From Bugula neritina (taxonomy: Eukaryota > Bryozoa > Gymnolaemata > Cheilostomatida > Bugulidae): a stretch of 64,000 bases of DNA. The DNA is taken from positions 12,470,642-12,534,641 of the forward strand of contig OZ037770.1 in NCBI GenBank assembly GCA_964035545.1. Direction: 5' to 3'. Shown here piece after piece: positions 54,601 through 64,000 of this stretch (its first letter is position 1; each line of letters opens with the position of its first letter). The position numbers were made by a program, and so were the translations under genes. Below the pieces are notes generated by a model. That model was not told where the DNA came from, did no database searches, and saw nothing but the letters and a program-made list of their open reading frames with translations.

Positions 54601-56520
54601 CCACCGATACAATAAAATCCAGCTTGAGCCATCTTCACACCAGAAAGGTTATTAGTATGAGGCCAGTTAACAAGAAAAGTTCTTCTTCTTTGTCTCTCAT
54701 CCACCATCAGTGATTCTCTTTCTTCTAGAGTCAACTCTTTTAGTACATAAGTTAGAAACTCTCTTGGAGCCATTGCATCTATCAACACATTCAAATGTAG
54801 AAACATGTGGAAAATGTTTCATTCCGAGTTCAATGCCTCCGTTAAAGGTAGCTTACAAAATTCCAGCAGCATTTTTTTTTATTCAGCAAAAATGTTGGTT
54901 TTAAATCAGAAGGGATGATATCCAACTATATGCCATGGAAATAATAAGGAATATAAATGCCTAGTGGAGAATGCTGATTTGAAATTTATTTTCACCAAAA
55001 TAAAATTTGGTGTCAAAGTTTCACAGCTACTGTATGACCTGATACAAACAAATTAAAACTGAATAAAATCCCCAGCACGTTGAACTAAAACTAAAAGTGG
55101 TTGAATAAAAAAGGCTATGCATTACCAATATGATTTTTATAGAGTCGAAACTATTTTTTGTCCTATAATGCTATAATGCTGTCGAACCAATGTCAATTTT
55201 TTACAAATTGACTTTTACTATAATGTTGAATAGAATGTTTATAGAGTATGAACTCACCGAGCCTTTTCTGCAGAGCCGGAGGTAGCAGAGGATTGTGGTT
55301 ATCAGGATAGCGAGGGATCGCGTAACATAATATCTCAGTGGGTGGGGGTCTCAGATACCGAGAGCCTGATTTCACTCCCTTCAGAATTTCCTGGAGCTCA
55401 CCGGTATTGTGTGTGAGAGCAGCGCCTGCAAATAGTCATTTCATGAATTTATCGCAAATATTTTATTTCAACAGGTAGTGCAAATCCTCTTGAATTTATT
55501 TAACAGAAGGATGTACTGTCTTGTATTTATATTCATTTTCAAAACAAGAAAATTCTCTTTGATTTTACTATTACTGGTTCTAATATTTGCTGAGTTTAGT
55601 ATTGTAAAATGTCATATTAGTGGCAGTAAAATCAACTTGTCAAAATTCACTTATTCAATCAATTTCCTTGACCAGTAATCACAAATATTTCACAAGCCAT
55701 AAAACATCAAATATCAACTTTTTATAAATTGGCTACAGCCAGTTTGGTTAGTATATATCTTCAGCTTAGACATTTTTCCTATGACTTCATTCCAGCAACA
55801 TGATTTCACTTAATATTTAGCTACCCATAGACTTACCAAGTGTGGTGTTGCTATTTACTTTTATGTGACCAAATTATGCTAACAATGTTTTTCAAAAACA
55901 TTTAGACTACAATCAGGGTTTGGCTTGTGAGAAGAATAAGTTTAAAGGTGACGAATATAAGTGTGAATTTTCTTGTTTCCTGTTTGCAATCTTGTTTACA
56001 TTTGTGCAATACAATAATATAATATGAACACACTATTTCAATCGGCTTGCAACTAGAAATGATATTTTTGGACAAGTTTATTTTTTAACTCAGCAAATCT
56101 TTGCAAGTTTTCACAAGCAGATTACTTTTGCTATCTCTTGAGTTTATCAGCCAGGAAAATATTGCTGGTTTTCATAAACAGAGTAACTTACAGCCAAAGT
56201 AAATTCAAGCTATGCAGATATATAAGCTCAGACCAGCCTTGGAACTTTGAGTTATCAAAAAAAATAAAGAACAAATAATTAAACTTTTTGGTTTGGAGAA
56301 AAGTATTCTCATGTTTGATCTCCATTTGTAAAAGTGATAGGCGAAGCACACTGGCTGACTATGAAAGTTTTTATCGACATACTTAAGTTTAAGTTATCAG
56401 TTTGTGCTTGTATCTCACCAGAATTTGCACAGCCTGGCTCCATTTCAGTTGTTGTTGTTTCAAGACTTGCAACTTCCAACTTGCTACCTTCATCTACTTT
56501 CTTTTGACGCTGTACATGAT
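47368..56520 (-). CDS. IAP paralogue (BIR-BIR-UBA-RING) without membrane module
   Basis: Minus-strand exons, 5' to 3': 56419-56520, 55258-55425, 54589-54778, 54317-54507, 53905-54072, 53711-53813, 53124-53211, 52346-52406, 51968-52113, 51662-51776, 51362-51468, 47368-47529; 1601 bp, about 532 residues, all in phase. From 55258-55425 onward, lengths equal those of the membrane IAP gene except the linker exon (61 against 70 bp) and the RING exon 51362-51468 (one codon longer). BIR1, BIR2 (C-x2-C...H...C zinc ligands), UBA (LIKLGHSETVIKEAV) and RING (PCGHVIYCDRC, CPYFNCGAPL) are intact. The first listed exon (HVQRQKKVDEGS...TTTTEMEPGCANS) replaces the membrane part; it starts with 2 bases of a codon, so either a further exon lies upstream or translation starts at its internal MEPGC. 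Expected role: cytosolic regulator of cell death or innate signalling with ubiquitin-ligase activity, by analogy with animal IAPs. Confidence 0.82.
47906..49184. mobile_element. Nested hAT-like element, 1279 bp
   Basis: Ends CAGAGATGGGCAAATG and CATTTACCCATTCCTG are imperfect inverted repeats, flanked by the 8-bp duplication CAGTAGAC (47898-47905 and 49185-49192). It carries no transposase and contains an (AT)n tract and an end related to the MITE at 2577-3082. Confidence 0.85.
48523..48611. repeat. (AT)n microsatellite
   Basis: About 44 AT dinucleotides inside the nested hAT-like element. Confidence 0.95.
49360..51216 (-). mobile_element. 5'-truncated, decayed LINE fragment
   Basis: The minus strand holds reverse transcriptase pieces: TQMKPNKASGLDQISANF and VAKVSPLYKKGSVNECGNY (50794-51216), a middle part visible in broken frames with GVPQGSVLGP-like and FIDFSKAFD-like sequence (about 50320-50700), then WCQTNNLTINHEKT, VKFLGVIINRNLNW and an SRLCYSIESWGNAS end (49562-50287). 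At least two frame breaks are present. It sits within the TAATTACAATTAC-rich part of the larger hAT-like insertion. The group is Jockey/CR1-like; the exact clade is not clear. Confidence 0.8.
51855..51935. repeat. 21-bp intronic minisatellite
   Basis: Four copies of TGTAATATAACACAGCTGTAC-like units, the counterpart of 16737-16845 in the first IAP gene. Confidence 0.9.
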
Positions 56521-56595
56521 CTACAGAATATTATACATTTATCCTATGAATATGGTGTCTAAGAATATAACCCATTAACGTCTTCAAAAACCAAA

Positions 56596-58205
56596 AAAAA
56601 TTGACACATGCTGTGGTACTTGATTTTAAGAACGCTTTTGACAACGAGCCTCATGCTCTACTAATGAAACTTTGAAACCAATACCAGAAATACATGTACA
56701 ACTGGCAAACTAGATTCAATATTTTTTGACACAAAAAACAAAACGTAGTTATTGAAAGAAAAATTTCCTAAAACTTAGAAGTTTTTATGTTGTGTCAAGT
56801 TGCGGTTATTATATTTAGGCTGTAAAGACTACACTTGGTTGAGAGCTAAAAACTATCTCTTTATTTGTAAATCTTAATCTTCTATATATGCAAAAGATGA
56901 CATCATACAGTTGCCAAACATTATCTGATTCATGCAGTAATAACAAACAATTCTATTGCATGCAGTAAACATTCAAAACACTACAAAAGTGACCTCAGGG
57001 GTTCCACAAGCCTCAGTCCTGGGTTCAACACTATTTTTAATATACATTAATGATCTCCCACTAAAGTTAAACCGCAATGTAAGCCTTTATGTTGATGATG
57101 CACCACTGTATCCGACTGTTGCCACAAAAGAAGACGCTGTAAGATTCCAGGACAACATTATTGCCATATACAAATAAGTCAGTTGATTGGAGAAAGCATT
57201 TCATCGAAGGTTAATGTAAAATCATAGCGTTTGGCAGTCAAAATTACAGGCCTCTGTACAAGCTAGGTAAGGTAGAGAGAGATTGGGTAGACACAACATA
57301 TTTGAGGGTTGTAATGCAGTCAAATCTTAAATTTTATCAATTCATTGTAAGGGTTTGTAGACCAATCAGAAGCTTATGCAACTCTCGGGTTATGCATTAT
57401 TCCAGCGTAATCACAGAGTTAATCATGATGATACACTACACTACCTTCCAACCCAATCACAATGATACGCTACACTACGTCACTTTCCATTGTATTGGCT
57501 AGTGATCACCCCCCCCCCCCCGCCACAGCATTGGCTAATGATCACTTGATCATTCTTGTATTGCAACAGCTGCGCATGTATCAAAAGACCATAATGCGCC
57601 AACCCCACGTTGTCTTAGAGTGGAGCCGTTGTCTTAGAGTGGAGCCGGCTTAGTTAAGTAGCTTGTGCTATTACTAGTAATTATGTAACTCTTTTTCTCT
57701 TATGCCATTTTATTACTCTTGTATAATTCATACTCAATAAATATTATCTATACTGGCTACTCTTGGATTGTCAATCTGCATCGCATCTAGTTTTAATTAC
57801 CCACACATTGTGAACCTTATAATACACAACAATATCCGACTTAAAAAAAGATAAGGCCTCAAAAACTCTGAGAACAATTAAACACGTTCTACATGAGGCC
57901 CCCAGAGAAGGTAAGCTACTGGCTTACACCGGTCTGTGCTGTCCCATTCTCGAGTACGCAGATATCATGTGGGATCCAACATTAGCTAAAGACATTGAGT
58001 CTATGAAAATGTTACAGCACAAGGCAGTGAGGTTCATTGCTGGATTAAAGGGGCGAGAAAGTGTCACCGGGGCATGCTCTCAGCTTGGCCTTCAGCCTCT
58101 CAAACATTGACGCAAGTTTCACCAACTTAATCTCCTGATGAAAATACTGCAGGAAGAACAGCACCCAATATTGGTAACGGCATACGATGAAATCACAGGA
58201 GATCG
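56596..58205 (+). mobile_element. Decayed LINE reverse transcriptase, interrupted
   Basis: Motif A is visible as AVVLDFKNAFDNEPHALL near 56610-56670, then SGVPQASVLGSTLFLIYIND and the catalytic box changed to YVDD in SLYVDDAPLY (56956-57177). The C-terminal part resumes after the insertion at 57346-57831 with CPILEYADIMWDP and LQHKAVRFIAGLKG (57840-58110) and ends with LNLLMKILQEEQHP. The same family is present at 62010-63654. Stops and frame breaks make it inactive. Confidence 0.82.
57346..57831 (+). mobile_element. Candidate solo LTR, 486 bp, within the LINE
   Basis: The reverse transcriptase frame breaks after SNLKFYQF and resumes after this segment, so it is an insertion. It starts TGTAAGGG, ends CACAACA, and has an AATAAATATT signal near 57737 and a poly-C run near 57509. 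A target duplication is not evident beyond AT. Confidence 0.55.
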
Positions 58206-58213
58206 CTAGAAGA

Positions 58214-58440
58214 TGTCAATAATCACTAGGTTTGCTGTCCACGGTGAGCTAACATCCATTTATGCAAACTCACAAGTATACCATGTTGTGTTGTTTGACT
58301 CGCTATTATTCACCGCAAGACTCGTTGAACTCGGGGTTTTTCCTGCTAGCTAGAATTGAAATAAATCATGATAATTATCAGCTTAGACTCAATCTAACGT
58401 TGTTGTACTCTTACGCATCAATCACACATGGTGACAGCAG
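58214..58440 (+). mobile_element. LTR and primer-binding site of a second LTR element
   Basis: TGTCAATAATCAC...ATCACACA (58214-58428) has TG...CA ends and is followed at once by TGGTGACAGCAG, a typical primer-binding sequence position. What follows is integrase on the opposite strand, so the element is rearranged. Confidence 0.55.
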
Positions 58441-58877
58441 TTAAAAAAGTTCAGGCAACAGAGTGGCTTTGTGTCGTTGGTTGTAGTTATTCATGGTCCT
58501 TAGATTCATGTGTTGTTCCTTATCTGCAATGTTTGGTGGTTTGTGAACCACTCGGGTTTCAGGCATTGAGGGTAGAGTAGTTCGAATTAGCCTGTTTATC
58601 AAGAGTTCTGAAGGAGTAAACCCATTTTCGAGTGAAGCAGGCTTAGGTATGGATCTGTAGTTTTGCTCCACAGATGCTTTACTGTTCCTACTGCTCTCTC
58701 AGCTTCGCCATTGGCTTTTGGATATTTTGGAGAGCTGGTCATGTGTTGAAAACCATAAATCTTGGCAAATTCTTGGAACTCCCTAGAGCTGAACTGAGGT
58801 CCATTGTCAGAAATGACTACCTCGGGAATCCCATGTGTTGAGAAGATGGATTTTAACAGCTTCTTACCAAAAACCAT
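58441..58877 (-). pseudogene. Ty3-like integrase core fragment, frameshifted
   Basis: Minus-strand frames read STHGIPEVVISDNGPQFSS and SSPKYPKANGEAERAVGTVK, the second D and the E of the integrase D,D-35-E core, then in another frame LENGFTPSELLINRLIRTTLP. The frameshift lies near 58660. Only the second half of the core is present. Confidence 0.85.
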
Positions 58878-59033
58878 TAGACACCAGAGGGTTCAGATAA
58901 AAAAATCAACACAATTACCACCTAACCTCTAGCCCACACTGTAAAAGCAAATGAGGCACTTCTAAAACCTTGAGTGTTTCCAAGTGTTCCATGTCTTCTG
59001 AGGTATTCAAAGGCATGACTATAATGCCCATGA

Positions 59034-59805
59034 CACACTACAGTCGAAACTCGACTGTGGCGGCCATTTTGGAGCTGCTCGCGCATGCCTTCAACGTCAC
59101 ATCCTACTTTTTGCTGGTCACACTACAGTTCACTACAAACGATGAAAGCTAACTGTCTCTAGTCTCGCAGTAAACTTTTAAACCAATAGGAATGCCATAT
59201 CTCAGTTTTTGCAGTATCCACAGTAACCAGCAATCAAATTTATCGCAATTTTTTGAGATTTACTAGCATAATTTAATAAGATTTACTAGTTATTTTTATT
59301 CTAATTGACTAGCTTAAATTATTCGAAATTACTAGCTTTATTCAATGAGATTACCTAGCTTTATTCAAGCTCATTCACTAGCCTAAAGAACTAACTGCTC
59401 TAATAAAATTCAATCAAATTAGAAAAACTAAATATTATGCAGATAAAATTTAGCAAAATTTATCTAATAAATACTTATTTTCATGATTTATTAAGATTTT
59501 CATGCATAACTTCATCATAATTATTTTAAAAGTAAAATAATATAATTTTCGAAGAACCAAATCAAATAATAATGCTCGCTAGTAGCACGTGGAAAAAGTA
59601 AAAGCACTTAACCAATCAGAATTTACCTGGCCAGTCAGTGATTGGCTGATCGCTCAACTTCAGCGATGACAGTTCGACATGTCGAGCTTTCATCGCATCG
59701 CTAAAAACTAACAGTTGCGTTCAGAAATCAGACAGTTGTGGCGTCACAGAGGTCATCGCTTAGCCTCGAAAACGCGTTCAAGATGACCGTTTCGACTGTA
59801 GTGTG
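59034..59805. mobile_element. MITE, tandem copy 1
   Basis: Inverted ends CACACTACAGTCGAAA and TTTCGACTGTAGTGTG. The second copy (59827-60597) follows after about 21 bp. No transposase inside. An open frame near each left end reads SQ/LECGGHF... and is not a gene. Confidence 0.85.
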
Positions 59806-59826
59806 GCAGCCCCATAATGCCCATGA

Positions 59827-60673
59827 CACACTACAGCCGAAACTCGACTGTGGCGGCCATTTTGAAGCTGCTCGCGCATACCTTCAACGTCACGTCCTAC
59901 TTTTTGCTGGTCACACTACAGTTCACTACAAACGATGAAAGCTAACTGTCTCTAGCCCCGCAGTGAACTTTTAACCAATAGGAATGCCATAACTCAGTTT
60001 CTGCAGTATCCACAGTAACCAACAATCAAATTTAGCGCAATTTATTGAAAATTACTAGCATAATTTTATAAGATTTACTAGTTATTTTTATTCTAATTTA
60101 CTAGCTTCAATTATTCAAAATTACTAGCTTTATTTAATGAGATTACCTAGCTTTATTCAAGCTCATTCACTAGCCTAAAGAACTAAATAGTACGCTAATA
60201 AAATTCAATCCAATTAGGAAAACTAAATATGCAGATAAAATTCAGCAAAATTTATCTAATAAATACTTATTTTCATAATTTATTGAAACTTTCATACATA
60301 ACTTCATCATAATTATTTTAAAAGTAAAATAATATAATTTTCGAAGAACCAAATCAAATAATAATGCTCGCTAGTAGCACGTGGAAAAAGTAAAAGCACT
60401 TAACCAATCAGGGTTTACCTGGCCAGTCAGTGATTGGCTGATCGCTCAACTTCAGCGATGACAGTTCGACATGTCGAGCTTTCATCGCATCGCTAAAAAC
60501 TGACAGTTGCGTTCAGAAAGCAGACAGTTGTGACGTCACAGAGGTCAACGCTTAGCCTCGAAAACGCGTTCAAGATGGCCGTTTTGACTGTAGTGTGGCA
60601 GCCCTATCACAGAGGTCATCGCTTAGCCTCGAAAACGCGTTCAAGATGGCTTTTCGACTGTAGTGTGGCAGCC
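59827..60673. mobile_element. MITE, tandem copy 2 plus a repeated right end
   Basis: About 95% like copy 1 by eye, with the same ends. After its right end (60597) the last about 60 bp of the element (TCACAGAGGTCATCGC...TAGTGTGG) are repeated once more at 60607-60668. Confidence 0.8.
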
Positions 60674-60689
60674 CCATAACACTATTACT

Positions 60690-61990
60690 ATGTCTATTTA
60701 GTATTAAAATTCATGATTATGATCGATGCAATAGACATAGTTAATGTTATACTAATACTAATACTGATATTTATAAGTTTTAATAATAATATCAATAGAA
60801 ATAGTAATACTAATAGTAATATTAAGAGTAAGTCTAATGGACTTGGAGTAATACCATTACTGATTACTTATTACATTTAGTTTTACCTACGGCTACTGTA
60901 AAACTAAAAGTAAAACTAAAAACTAAAAGTAAAAGTAAAATATGTTGAATATGTCGGTATTTACATTTTACTTTTAGCAGCTTAAATCAAAAATAAATAT
61001 TTAATGTCAAGCTATTTCGAGATTATAATTTGGCTACAATAATAAATAAATATTAATGTGATATCCTAATAAAAAATTGTTACTGTGGGTAAAAATGGGC
61101 AGATTGAAACCGCGTATTATCATTATGCGCAATAAGTGGACTTCTAACTGCGCAATAGGTGCAAAGATACACGTTAGTTTGATGAGTGGTCTAGCCTCAG
61201 TGCTCAGATAAAATTAATTTGCTTGGCCTACATCAAGCCAGTGTGGTATATTAAATATACCACACTGCATCAAGCAAACTTCGTTTTGATAATATCACTT
61301 ATCAGCAAATGCGCTTGATTGATGTACTTGTAACACCGCGTCAATTTTCTTTGTTTATTTTTTTCATGCTCAATCAGAGACGATTTTCAATATCTTCACT
61401 AGAGACTCGGTAGTTAGTAGAGTGATCTCATTATTGACTTTAAGTTTTAACCCTTTGGTGACGATCATCATCATGATGTTTCTATGATTTTTAGCTTAAA
61501 ATGTTTGCTTAAATTTTGTTAGCTAAAATATATATAAAACGTGCAGTTTTTACAATTATTATGATATCTACAGTGAGTGAGTTTAAGTTTATGTTTGCTT
61601 ACTAAGTCTAAATAGTAAATTAGTAATACTAATAGTAATACTAATATTAATACTAATAGTTTTACTTATAATAAGTAATACTAATATTAATAATAATAAT
61701 ACTAATACTAAAAGTGAAACTAATACTCAGTAAATGTAATACTAATAGTAATAGTAATAGACATAGTTATAGTAATAGATTAACTATTACTATTAGTATT
61801 AGTATTACTATTAGTATTAGTACCAGTTATACTTATACTTATAAGTTATAGTAATAGTATAATAACTAAAGAGTAATTTAGTATAACTGTATCATTAACC
61901 TATAAGTTATAAGTATTGGTTTAACAGTAACTGAAAGTGAATAAGCTTATAAATGATAAGAAATCATTATCAGTATGAGTATGAGACTGA
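60690..61990. other. Non-coding DNA with ACTAATAGTA simple repeats
   Basis: Degenerate ACTAATAGTAATACTAATA tracts at 60690-60960 and 61610-61990. Between them no coding sequence is seen; a short inverted repeat (GTGTGGTATATTAAATATACCACAC) lies at 61239-61265. Confidence 0.6.
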
Positions 61991-62009
61991 GTATTTAATT
62001 CAATCATGA

Positions 62010-63654
62010 TTTTACAAATATTTGAAAGGCTCTACAAAATCACATAACCTAATTAAGCTTGCTATGCAAAATGGTACTCTCACATCAGACCCAAAGAAGT
62101 GTGCTGATATGTTCAACAGTTTCTTCTACCAACAATTTACCACATCTCATCAACTTCCCATGCTCGACTATGAAGCAGCGAATGAAGTGCCTGGTGTATC
62201 TCTCTCGGGGGTAGCTCAACAAACCAAAAACTTGAAATCTGGCAAAGCTCTAGGTCCTGATGGTTTCGGGAAAGCTGATTTGAGCATAGATATTGAACTT
62301 ACCACTGCATGCTTGAGTAGGACTTTTCAAGTCTCCCTTCAAACTGGGTAACTTCCATTAGACTGGTAAAAAGCTAATGTGTCGCCACTCCACAAATCAG
62401 GAACTACGGTCAGTGTCAATTACTACCGCCCAATATCCTTGACCAGCATTCCTTAAAAGATTTTAGAGCACATCGTCCTGAGAAACCTGCTCGAAAAGAT
62501 TGACACAAAGCTTAACAACAGGCAGCATGGTTGCAGAAGAGGCCTCTCCTGTGAGACGCAGATCTGTGCAACTATGCATGACATCTTGTACGCTATCAAT
62601 AACCAAAAGACTGTCCATGCTGCTGTGCTAGACTTTACCAAGACATTTGATCGGGTTCCACATGTACTTCTGTTACAGAAGCTTTCGCAATTTGCCGATG
62701 TTGACAATTATCTCGTAAGTTAGGTTCACAACTTTCTTGCAGACAGAAAGCAGCGTGTTGTATTACAAGGCTGCAGCTCGGATCCAAAGCCAGTTTGCTC
62801 AGGTGTACCACAGGGATCAGTGTTGGGGCCGGTACTTTTTCTAGTCTTTATAAATGATTTTCCTGAGTGTCTCAATTGCTCTTATGCTCTTTTTGCCGAT
62901 GACACACTTGTTTACCAAGAAATTTCCTCATCTGAAAGCTGTAAGAGATTTCAGTGCAACCTGCACTCTCTTGGTACTTGGGCGTATAAGTGGGAAATGT
63001 CATTTAACATATCCAAAATCAAGATAATCAGCTTTAACCCTAAGACCGATACTCCCCAATACAAGCTTATTGAATCAGTGTTGGATCATGTTGACTCAAC
63101 AAAATACTTTGGTGTGACATTGCAATCAGACTGTAAATTTGACCAACACATCCTAAAAAATGTTCTTGTTGCAAAAAGACAATTAGGTATGATAAAACAT
63201 GCATTCTACTGGGCCCCCAAAAGAGCAAAGCTTATTGCCTACAAAGCCCCCTGTCTCCCACACTCGGAATATGCCAGCGCAGCCTGGGACCCATCCAGCA
63301 AAAATCATATAAGTATAATGGAGAATGTACAAACAGATGCTGTGCGTTTTATCTCTAACAGCAAAGGAAGAACTGATATTGGGGAGGAGATTAAAAAATG
63401 TGTTTAGAGCCGTTTGATTTAAGGAGGAAAAGTCGACGCATCAGCCTTCTCCTGAAAATATTGTCTAAAAAAGAACAACATCCAACTCTGAGTGCTGCCT
63501 ATGATGATTTTCTGGATCAGCGGACCACAAGCACTGCACAGACTCGGTCTCAGGTTTTAGGACTTCCCAGATCAGTGAGAGCAAACAAGAATGGATATCT
63601 TTATAGTTTTCTCCAAAGAACGATAAGATATATGAGGATCAGCACTGATTGAAT
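62010..63654 (+). mobile_element. 5'-truncated LINE with several stops
   Basis: Reverse transcriptase order is preserved: NLKSGKALGPDGF, VLDFTKTFDRVPHVLLLQKL, PVCSGVPQGSVLGPVLFLVF, LFADDTLVYQE (intact FADD), KYFGVTLQSDCKFDQH, EYASAAWDPSS, then RISLLLKILSKKEQHPTLS. Four in-frame stops (62349, about 62366, about 62455, 62719) and one frameshift near 63398 make it a dead copy. It is the better preserved relative of 56596-58205; the family is Jockey/CR1-like. Confidence 0.85.
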
Positions 63655-63902
63655 GACTTCCAGAGCAGTTCATAACTGTAAATCACACAGACAGGCTAGT
63701 TAGCCTGCTAAGTTAATCGGCACAAGAATGTTAACACTTTTTAGACTACTGTCCAAGTTCTGACAACTTGGTTTTTTATATGCAGCACACCCCTTCTTCC
63801 CTCTAGGGAGGTTCAGTATGGAGATAACATCGACAAGTATCGGCAGGTATTACTATAATGAATAATCATATTTTTAAAAAATTTTTTGTTTGGAATCCTG
63901 AA

Positions 63903-63976
63903 GGCCTTGTAGCGTAATTGGTTAGCGTGCCTGCTTGCAAGCTGTAGGTCTGTGGTTTCGTGTCCCGATGGGGGCA
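63903..63976 (+). tRNA. tRNA-like sequence (pseudogene or SINE head)
   Basis: GCCTTGTAGCGTAATTGGTTAGCG resembles an A box and D arm, and GGTTTCGTGTCCC resembles a B box. A TGC triplet lies in the anticodon position, between CCTGC and GTAGG, but the loop has nine bases and the acceptor stem pairs poorly with several G-T pairs. A tRNA-derived SINE head or a decayed tRNA is more likely than a working tRNA gene. Confidence 0.4.
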
Positions 63977-64000
63977 ATTATTTGACATCTTTTTTATCTA

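Larger units (their letters stand above)
46637..55425. repeat. Segmental duplication, copy 2 (IAP C-terminal half)
   Basis: Collinear with 13391-21831. The start (AAATGAGGATACAATATAG...) lies in the 3' flank of the second IAP gene and the end is the exon 55258-55425. The exon upstream of that (56419-56520) has no counterpart in copy 1, so the duplication breakpoint lies between 55425 and 56419. Confidence 0.85.

Overview
The window looks like nuclear DNA of an AT-rich invertebrate, most likely a lophotrochozoan (mollusc- or bryozoan-like; this is inference). Genes are split into many short exons with GT...AG introns, inhibitor-of-apoptosis (IAP) and lectin-like genes occur as local duplicates, and much of the space between them is transposon debris: LTR, LINE, Penelope-like, hAT-like and MITE elements plus many microsatellites. 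No operons, rRNA genes or CRISPR arrays are present. Exon models were built by hand from splice signals, reading phase and similarity between duplicates.

Layout. 1-12 kb: remnants and two fuller copies of a small secreted gene, minus strand, made of a PAN/apple-like domain followed by an F5/8C (fucolectin-like) domain. Gene A (4446-6275) is intact. Gene B (8529-10893) is probably frameshifted. Two fragments lie at 1176-1226 (plus strand) and about 11635-11735. Pentanucleotide repeats and a large palindrome sit beside them. 12-14 kb: no gene seen.

14.2-33.1 kb, minus strand: the main gene. Thirty-four consecutive exons, every junction in phase, encode at least 1423 residues: a hydrophilic N-terminal part, a transmembrane segment, a loop rich in N-glycosylation sequons, a second transmembrane segment, then BIR-BIR-UBA-RING. 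It reads as a membrane-anchored IAP-type ubiquitin ligase. A 287-bp unit holding one 162-bp phase-1/1 exon is repeated three times, almost without change, in the loop-coding part. The first exon is not seen. A LINE lies just upstream at 33.4-36.0 kb.

36-40 kb: non-coding DNA and simple repeats. 40269-44631: a young LTR retrotransposon (343-bp LTRs, 4 differences by eye) that lacks reverse transcriptase and RNase H but carries a spliced accessory gene with a zinc-finger-like N-terminal part. 44.7-46.4 kb: a broken Penelope-like element with its two halves in opposite orientations.

47.4-56.5 kb, minus strand: a second IAP, paralogous to the C-terminal half of the first (same exon lengths and phases from BIR1 to RING) but without the membrane module. 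The intron splitting its RING domain has been enlarged by nested hAT-like insertions and a LINE; the first IAP preserves the empty site. 56.6-64 kb: decayed LINEs, LTR fragments, tandem MITEs, simple repeats and a tRNA-like sequence at the right edge.
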